This document shows, piece after piece, positions 56,716 through 64,000 of a stretch of 64,000 nucleotides of DNA. The position numbers and the translations under genes were made by a program. The stretch spans positions 97,731,352 to 97,795,351 of the forward strand of contig CM048841.1 of the NCBI GenBank assembly GCA_026545765.1, given 5' to 3'. The notes under the pieces were generated by a model. It did not search any database. It had not been told where the DNA came from and saw nothing but the letters and a program-made list of their open reading frames with translations. This DNA comes from Plantago major (Eukaryota; Streptophyta; Magnoliopsida; Lamiales; Plantaginaceae). Position 1 is the stretch's first letter; each line of letters starts with the position of its first letter.

Positions 56716-57049
56716 GTAAGTAGTATTATAATATTAATTGATTAGTTACTACTTGTGGCAACATGATGTAACAAAGTGATAACATGGTTACACACCCAAT
56801 CGATCCTCACCCACTGAATCCCGTCAAGCATCTGAACAAGAGTAATATTAAAATCAACAAATCTGATGCATGAACAATTTTTATGTAAAATTAGATGGAA
56901 TTTTTGAACTCTCACAAATAAGTATTATAAAATTTTATGATACTTTGTAGCCAAAGTCTTGGAAAAGGTAAGATTTTCCTAAAATATACGAAAGTCAAGG
57001 TTCTTTTGGTTTTTCGAGGTTTTTAGGTTTAGTGGTCTGACCGGCCGAG

Positions 57050-58930
57050 TTTTTTAAAAAACCGCCGAGACACACACTTTTCGTTATGCTTTTAATAGAT
57101 TATATTATGGTTTTAAGTTGTTAGCATTTAAAGTTTCAGTTACAGTTTTAACGTATTTTGTTAATGTTTTAAGAGATGATGTGATGGTTTTAATGCGTCG
57201 ATATTATTTCTTTGAGTTATAGTTTTAACCTATGTTGTTAATTTTTTAAGAAATATGGTGTGATAGTTTTAAGGAGCTACATGGTAGTTATAAGATGGTT
57301 TATTATAGTTTTAAGTGGCAATTTAATTTTATTAAACCACAATATGGTCTTTAATTTTTTATCCATAATTTAAGTAGAAAAGTCTTTGTATGCTAGATTT
57401 TCTATATAAACTATATAAAAATTCTGTTTACTAAAAAGTTTTACACTTTTAATTTTTTAATACATTTAATTTTTTAATATAAAATACGCTTTGCGCAATA
57501 TCTATTTCAACTTGTGAGCTTATAATCCTATGACGGTAACTTCTAGGTATGTATCATTCTAATATTCTTCTATTTTTTGTTCAATTTAAATACAATGTAT
57601 TATAATTTTATTCTCAGATTGCGTAGGGGACTACTAAGGTGTGCAATTTGGGATAATAGGATATCGATGTCTTACTTATTCTTGTTTAGTAATATATAGG
57701 AAATCTTTTAAACCCTTATATCTGTAGAGCTATTTTAAGTCTAATTTAAGCGTATCAAATAATCCTCGCATGTACCTAGCTTTCGGCATTCATCCTAGGG
57801 CAGTCAGGCAAGGATAGCAGAAGGTAACACAATTATAGAACATGGTTAGTAAGGGATTATAAGGTACTAAAACAAACAAATAAGGAGTACCATTAAATGA
57901 GTATAAAAATTTCAGGAATGCCATTAAAATATCAATAAACAAGCTTAAAATAAGTTACTTGAAACATTCAGTCATTATAATATTGAAACATTCAGTCATC
58001 CTAAAATTTTAAAACATCTATTCTCATATAAAAAAAAATTATTAGTATATTGGTCCAGCAAGCTTCAAATCCGTCTTCATCACCACAGTCTTTCATGCAA
58101 TAATCAAATGCCTTATTGAATTCAATATCAGTATTAAGTCGTCCAAATGTGCTATAGCATTATGTTGAATATGCCACAAACACAGCATACGCCTAGGTCT
58201 TTGACCAAAAACCTACAGTCAATTATTAAAACACTCAATAAAACATTGATACTTAAAACTATAACAAACCATATTAAAATCATAACAATTCCTATTAAAC
58301 AGTAGCAATATATCTTAAAACCATAACATAGTAGAAACATGCAACAAAAGCTAAAAACCACGACAATGGTTGTTAAAACTATAAATGTGCCTCTTAAAAC
58401 CATTACAATTTTTCCTAAAACCATTACAATTTTTCTTAAAACTATAACAGTGTCTCTTAAAAACATAACAGTGCCTCTTAAAAACATAATAGAGCAAAAA
58501 TGTAACACATGCTTGAAACAGTAACATTGATGCTTAAAACTATAGTATGGACTCTTATAACCATAACAAATACCTTAAAACTATAACAAAGCCTTTGTCA
58601 AAATGAAATCATAAATATTTTAACACAAACTAAAAACATTAACATTGATGCTTAAAACTACAACAAAGGGTCTTAAAACAATAACATATGAGATTTAAAC
58701 AATAACAGACAGAAACATACTCATAATCTAAAAACAGTAATATTGATGCTTAACTGTAACAACGGCCCTTAAAACCATAACAATACCTCTTAAAATTATA
58801 ATAAAACATTTTAAAAAAACAAATTATAGTGTTTGAGTAAAACTATAATAATATAGGTCTTAAACTTTACTGCTTAAAACTATAATAATATAGGTCTTAA
58901 ACTATAATACATGCGATTAAATCAATAATG
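57050..58930. mobile_element. AT-rich element with inverted clusters of a TTAAAACYATAAC motif (copy 2)
   Basis: Same as 38220-40090. The right end differs: after AAAACAAATTATAG an extra short repeat of AAAACTATAATAATATAGG occurs (about 58838-58895), a sign that the motif array is still changing length. Confidence 0.55.
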
Positions 58931-59137
58931 TAAAGAAAGAAAATTATAGAGACTGAGTAATTTTTTTTGAGATGCATTTTATTCATCACACTCTTGCCTA
59001 TTTATAGGCAGATTGTTCCGATAACAATCGTTCATCATTCTCAATTTTCAACTCATATACCATGCACGTACTATTTGTGTACTATGCATTCATATTCCGT
59101 ACTATGCATCATATTCATGATAGTGACATTTACCTTT

Positions 59138-60492
59138 TGTTAGTCTTTGACCATAGTTTTATAGTGTTTTTGTACGTTTTTATGCTTTGGTGCTTTATTT
59201 GTGTTTTGTAGGATTTTTGTGTCCCGAAGGTGAAAATCGGAGCGAAAAATTTGGTTCTAGATCTTTGAATGTAGAGTAACTGGGCGAAAACGGAAGTGGA
59301 TTCGGAGTTCGGACGAAGATTTGAGAGCCGTTTTAGCGAAGCTTGCAAAAGTGAAGTTTTACGGAGCGGTCTAGCAATTTTGGCCATAACTCTCTCATAT
59401 CATGTTAGATTTACCTGAGGTCAGTGGCCACGGAAAGATAATTCAAAGATCTACAATTTTCGTTTTGGACACATTGGCAAATTCTGTCTGTGGAAAAAGT
59501 TACAGAGGTTTTACGATCACCGCGGCGAATGACATTCTCGCCGAGGAGAGATTTTGAGAGAGCAATTTGGGAGCCTAAACAGTGTCTCGCCGGGGCGAGC
59601 ATTTTGCTCGCCACGGCGAGATTTGCGATAAAACTTCACAGATTCAGCGAAAAAACGCCTTTTTAGGTTAGAATTAGGTCTTCATTTTGCCATAACTTCA
59701 TATACTTGATTTTTTCATGGAAAAAGAGGCTCCTAGACATTATTCTTGACATTGAAACACATTGGAGCTTGGTTTTCATCTTTGATTAAAGGATTGATAT
59801 CAAATTCCTGATTATTGTGGTAATTCTTTATTGTTTATCTCTTTACAATTCGTTCTTGTTCTTGTTGTCGAATTGTATGAGCTTGCATGCGATTATCATT
59901 CTGTTTATGTTTAACATTAGCAATATCTTGAATTCTTTGATCCTTGCTTCTATCATGAGTAGCTCAACCACTCCGAACACGATAGTTATGGTATTGTATA
60001 TTCGTTTCTAGGGTTTTGGATTCATTCATACAGGTTCGTCTAGTTCAAAATCTTCGTAAAACCTTCAATTCAATAAGCTAGTTCAAGACTTTCAAAATCG
60101 TTTTCGGTTAAGGATCGTGGATTGACAACCCACGATTACTCTAGTTTGAAATATTCAAATAACAATTGGTTGAATTGGATTGATTGATTTCTGTACGCCG
60201 ACCGTGTGACAAATATGAATGATTGCCCTAGAACGAATTAGCATTACTTGATCATTACTACTGTGTTCATCTTCTCTCATTGTTAAAAAACCTTTATTTG
60301 CTTTATCTTATTCTAGTTTTTAGAAACAACCATCTTACAAATCAATCTATTTTCACAAGTAACTGTTTGCTTTCAAACCGTTGTGGTAGCTTAATTGGTT
60401 CCTTAGCGAACGATCCTGTGGTTAGCATTGTCTGTCTACAACAACTGCTTACTACTTGTTTTCTAAGTAATAATTTGAGCACATCAATAACA
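59138..60492 (+). mobile_element. Gypsy-type solo LTR (copy 2)
   Basis: Partner of 40288-41602 and longer by about 40 bp: it keeps GTAGGATTTTTGTGTCCCG near 59210 and CGAATGACATTCTCGCCGA near 59524, both lost from copy 1. It holds the GC-rich hairpin at about 59587-59621. Confidence 0.55.
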
Positions 60493-60638
60493 CTCCCCCT
60501 TAAATGTACATCATGAATTTTGATGATATGCATGAAATGCTGCCTCGTTAAAAACCTTGCTAAAGAAAAACCCAGTGGGAAAAAACCTTAGCGAAGGAAA
60601 AGAGTACAGCGCATATTTCACTCCCCCTCATGGTTACA

Positions 60639-61055
60639 TTACTTTATTTCCCGCAGATGCCTCATGCCGATCGCATGTCTTAGTTTCTCGAATGTCGAAG
60701 TAGGGAGAGATTTGGTGAATAAGTCTGCCAAATTTTCACTTGAGCGGATCAGTTGCACATGAATCTGATTCTCCTGTTGTTGTTCATGAGTGAAGAAGAA
60801 TTTAGGTAGGATATGTTTTGTCCTATCACCTTTGATGAAACCTTCCTTTAACTGAGAAATGCAAGCTGCATTATCTTCGTAGATTATAGTCGGGGAGTTT
60901 TCAACTGTAGGGAGCCCGCACATTTGTCGAATGTGGCGAGTGATGGATCTCAACCAAATGCATTCACGACTTGCTTCATGGATTGCTAAGAGCTCTGCAT
61001 GATTAGAAGAAGTACCAACCATTGTTTGCTTTACAGACCGCCAAGAAATAGTCAT
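60639..61055 (-). pseudogene. Copia D RNase H (copy 2)
   Basis: 138-aa frame almost identical to 41749-42165 (two residues differ in the part read). Stops between 61056 and 61147 separate it from RT, as in copy 1. Confidence 0.88.
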
Positions 61056-61146
61056 ACCTCCACAGGTGAATACATAACCTGTTTGAGATCAACCATTATG
61101 AGGATCAGACAAATATCCAGCATATGCGTAACCAGTTAATCCTGAG

Positions 61147-62280
61147 TTAGAGGAGTCGGGATAATACAACCCCATTTCTTTTGTTCCTTGAAGGTATCGT
61201 AAGGGGTTTTTTTATCCCGTTCCAATGCCTTTGAGTTGGAGAAGAAATGTATCTTGCTAATAAGTTTACAGCAAATACTATATCTGGCCTTGTATTTGTA
61301 GCAAGATACATCAGTGCACCGATTGCACTTAGATATGGTGTTTGGGGGCCTAGTAGTTCTTCATCATCGTCACAAGGTCGGAATGGATCATTCTCGACAT
61401 TCAGTGATCGTACTACCATTGGCGTACTCAATTGATGTGCATTTCCCATATTGAATCTTTCCAACACTTTTGTTGTGTACGTTAGTTGATGCAGGAAAAC
61501 ACCGCCCTTTAAGTGCTCAATCTGAAGACCTAAAACAAATTTTGTTTTCCCAAGGTCTTTCATTTCAAATTCGTTTTTCAGCAAGCACACGGCCTTTGAT
61601 AACTCTCTTGGAGTTCCAATAATGTTCAAGTCGTCTACATATACAGCGATCGTGACGAACTCAGATCCAGATCTTTTGATAAACACACATGGACATATGG
61701 GATCATTTTTGTAACCTTCTTTGATCAAGAATGTACTCAAACGATTGTACCACATTCGATCGGATTGTTTTAATCCGTACAAAGACTTGTTCAGTTTTAT
61801 TGAGTACATTTCTCGAGATCCACTGTGTGTTTCAGGTATCTTGAAACCATCTGGAATTCTCATGTAAATTTTCTTTTCCAATGAGTCATACAAATAGGCA
61901 GTGACCACATCCATTAGATGCATTTCCAACTTTTCACGTACATCCAAGCTTATCAAGTAGCGAAAAGTGATCCCGTCTACAACTGGAGAATATGTTTCTT
62001 CATAATCAATACCAGGTCTTTGGGTAAAACCTTGTGCGACAAGCCTTGCTTTGTATCTTACAATCTCATTTTTATCATTCCTCTTTCGCACAAAAACCCA
62101 TTTGTTTCCCACTGGTTTTACATCCTTTGGTGCTTGGATTATATGTCCAAACACCTTTCGTTTCGCAAGAGATTCCAACTCTGTGTTTATTGCCTCCTTC
62201 CACTTAGGCCAGTCCTTTCTTTGCTTAGACTCATCAAATGAGGTAGGCTCTGAATCTTCATGATTCTTATTTTCTCTCAT
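61147..62280 (-). pseudogene. Copia D reverse transcriptase (copy 2), one long frame of 377 aa
   Basis: A single open frame from the linker (DWPKWKEAINTELESLAKRK) through MDVVTAYLYDSLEKKIYM, SLYGLKQSDRMWYNRL and the catalytic YVDDLNIIG to SSPTQRHWNGIKKPLT. There it shifts frame within a T-run (61201-61216). RT is therefore nearly whole here, but the polyprotein is broken on both sides. Confidence 0.9.
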
Positions 62281-62331
62281 GATATCAAGTGCTATGTTAT
62301 AAGCAAATATATCGTCGACGTTTATTTCATT

Positions 62332-63499
62332 TCAGTTCCATCTTTTTCCAGACAATATATAATTAACCGATATTTCTTCGTTCTCAGGCGCCTGAGGTTC
62401 TTCTTGAACTTGAACCTTGTTTATTATGTCAATGTGCTTTTGCATCCTCTTTTGGGCAATTTTCTGTGATTGCTCCTTTTCTTTTCCGAGGATTTTTATC
62501 TTTGGAACTAAAAGGTCTTCCACGCTTCTGGCGTGGGTTAGCCTCATTCTCAGTGGAAGATTGTCCTCTAGGAATATCAATTCTTACTGGAGCATTTGCA
62601 GCTGGAATAAGGGATTTCGTTACCCTTTTAATATCAGTAAATGCATCTGGCAATTGATTTGCAATAACTTGCAAATGAATTATGTTTTGAACTTGTTGTT
62701 CACATTGCTTTGTTCTTGGATCCAAACTTCTCAATGACATATCTTTCCATGAGATATCCTTTTCCAACTTCTTTCTTTCTTCCCCTAATGTTGGGAAATT
62801 TCTTTCATCAGAATGACAGTCGGCAAATCTGGCCGTAAATTGATCTCCAGTCAATGGTTCCAAATATCTTATAATACTTGGAGAATCGTACCCAACATAT
62901 ATCCTCAATCTCCTTTGGGGTCCCATTTTTGTGCGTTGTGGCGGTGAAATAGGCACATATACCGCACATCCAAATGTTCTTAGATGGGCGATATTTGGTT
63001 CCTGACCTCGAACCATTTGATATGGAGATGTTTGATTATAACCTGATGGCCTGATGCGTATAAACGATGTTGCATGTAATATTGCATGCCCCCATGCCGA
63101 TGTTGGCAACTTTGATTTTATTAACAATGGTCTTGCAATCAATTGCAGACGTTTTATCAAAGATTCGGCGAGGCCATTTTGTGTGTGAACATGCGCAACT
63201 GAATGTTCAACATTGATAACAATTGACATGCAATAATCATTAAAGGCTTGTGACATAAATTCACTAGCATTATCAAGACGAATGTTCTTGATTGTATAAT
63301 CAGGGAATTGTGCTCGCAGTCTTATTATTTGTCCCAATAATTTTGCAAATGCCATATTGCAAGTCGACAATAAACATACATGAGACCATTTAGTCGATGC
63401 ATCGATTAGGACCATAAAGTATCTAAAGGTCCACATATGGTGGATGTATTGGCCCGCATATATCCCCCTGAATTCTTTCCAAGAATACGGGATTTTCAA
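62332..63499 (-). pseudogene. Copia D integrase (copy 2)
   Basis: Core as in copy 1, with IRLDNASEFMSQAFNDY and QNGLAESLIKRLQL. Differences include VINVEHS for GINFEHS. A frame break at about 63430-63490 separates it from the zinc finger part; the extra GT that causes it is present in both copies and so predates the duplication. Confidence 0.88.
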
Positions 63500-64000
63500 A
63501 TTTAACTTTGCTTGGTGATGGCCTTGTAATCAATTTCCTTTGAGAACAAGGCGTGCATACTAATTCATGGGTTTGTAATATTTTCCTTGTTTTCAAAGGA
63601 TGTCCGCATGAATTCTCAATAATTTTACGCATCATTGTTGTACCGGGATGTCTCAACCGGTCATGCCAAACATTGAATTCAGTAGTAACCCCTTGGTTTA
63701 CTAAGGCATGTACTTCCGCCTTTCGTATCATTGTATCATATAGTCCGGAAGGTAATACTGGTAATTTTTCCAATATGTTTTTCTTACCCGATTGGGAAGT
63801 TGTAACATAAAAGTACTCTCTTCCCTTCTCATTCATTGTCTCAATGGGAAATCCGTTTGATCGAATATCTTTAACACTCAATAAATTTCTTTGAGACTTA
63901 GAGGAATATAATGCCATTTCAATTTTTAACTTTGTTCCTTTCGGCAACAAAATATTGGCTTTCCCATAGCCTTCAATTATCTTTGATTTTCCGGAGATTG
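63423..64000 (-). pseudogene. Copia D protease end and pre-integrase (copy 2), cut by the window edge
   Basis: LPKGTKLKIEMALYSSKSQ and SQRNLLSVKDIRSNGFPIET belong to the protease to pre-integrase region, followed by VWHDRLRHPGTTMMRKI and VCTPCSQRKL. The second His-adjacent Gly of the usual RLGHP is Arg here. Protease active site lies beyond 64000. Confidence 0.85.

Larger units (their letters stand above)
54289..64000 (+). repeat. Segmental duplication, copy 2 (direct, runs off the window)
   Basis: Partner of 36677-45245. It is the more complete copy in the LARD part (it holds the 1,234 bp lost from copy 1) and in the RT (no 124-bp insertion). The order of elements is the same: LARD 3' end, motif-rich element, gypsy-type LTR, copia D in minus orientation. 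Confidence 0.92.
60493..64000 (-). mobile_element. Copia element D, copy 2, 5' part outside the window
   Basis: Polypurine tract and accessory region at 60493-60620 as in copy 1, followed on the minus strand by RNase H, RT, integrase and protease. Gag and 5' LTR are beyond 64000. Confidence 0.9.

Overview
The window reads as repeat-rich nuclear DNA of a flowering plant, probably a dicot: GT-AG spliced genes, a wall-associated kinase, a berberine-bridge-enzyme homologue, Stowaway-like MITEs and many Ty1/copia and Ty3/gypsy LTR retroelements. I cannot name the species. No tRNA, rRNA or CRISPR was seen.

Layout. 1-3.5 kb holds the 3' half of a spliced tRNA pseudouridine synthase gene (PUS10, + strand), the only cellular gene here that looks intact. 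4.8-6.1 kb is a BBE-like oxidase pseudogene with two frameshifts and a lost C-terminus. Its broken end abuts a small gene on the minus strand (6.5-6.8 kb) for a predicted secreted proline-rich peptide. 7.8-15.8 kb is a wall-associated kinase pseudogene (minus strand). It is split by a young copia element (10200-15453) with a perfect GTCCT target duplication. 17-24 kb holds hAT-like and decayed copia fragments. 24-33 kb holds a short gypsy-type element whose right LTR received a solo LTR of another family, plus MITEs. 33-36.6 kb is a GC-richer element carrying a Transposase_28-like protein and an LTR-like promoter. 36.7-47.6 and 54.3-64.0 kb are two direct copies of one segment, which contains a decayed minus-strand copia pol, a gypsy-type LTR and a motif-rich AT element. 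50.86-56.7 kb is a non-coding copia-type element of LARD type.

Most interesting unit. At 49.5-50.5 kb, in an inverted duplicate of the 6.1-7.1 kb block, lies a second secreted-peptide gene. Its mature part has expanded into ten nearly identical 84-bp (28-residue) units. A 7-nt deletion in unit 7 changes frame, and a MITE sits between TATA box and start codon, supplying upstream ATGs. The 6.5-kb paralogue has no MITE and only about two diverged units. Together they form a small peptide family, unrecognised by me, caught while expanding and decaying.

Working relations. The cellular genes show no shared pathway. The organisation is mainly shaped by nested transposition, inverted and direct duplication, and small deletions. 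All assignments are by reading; no database search was run.
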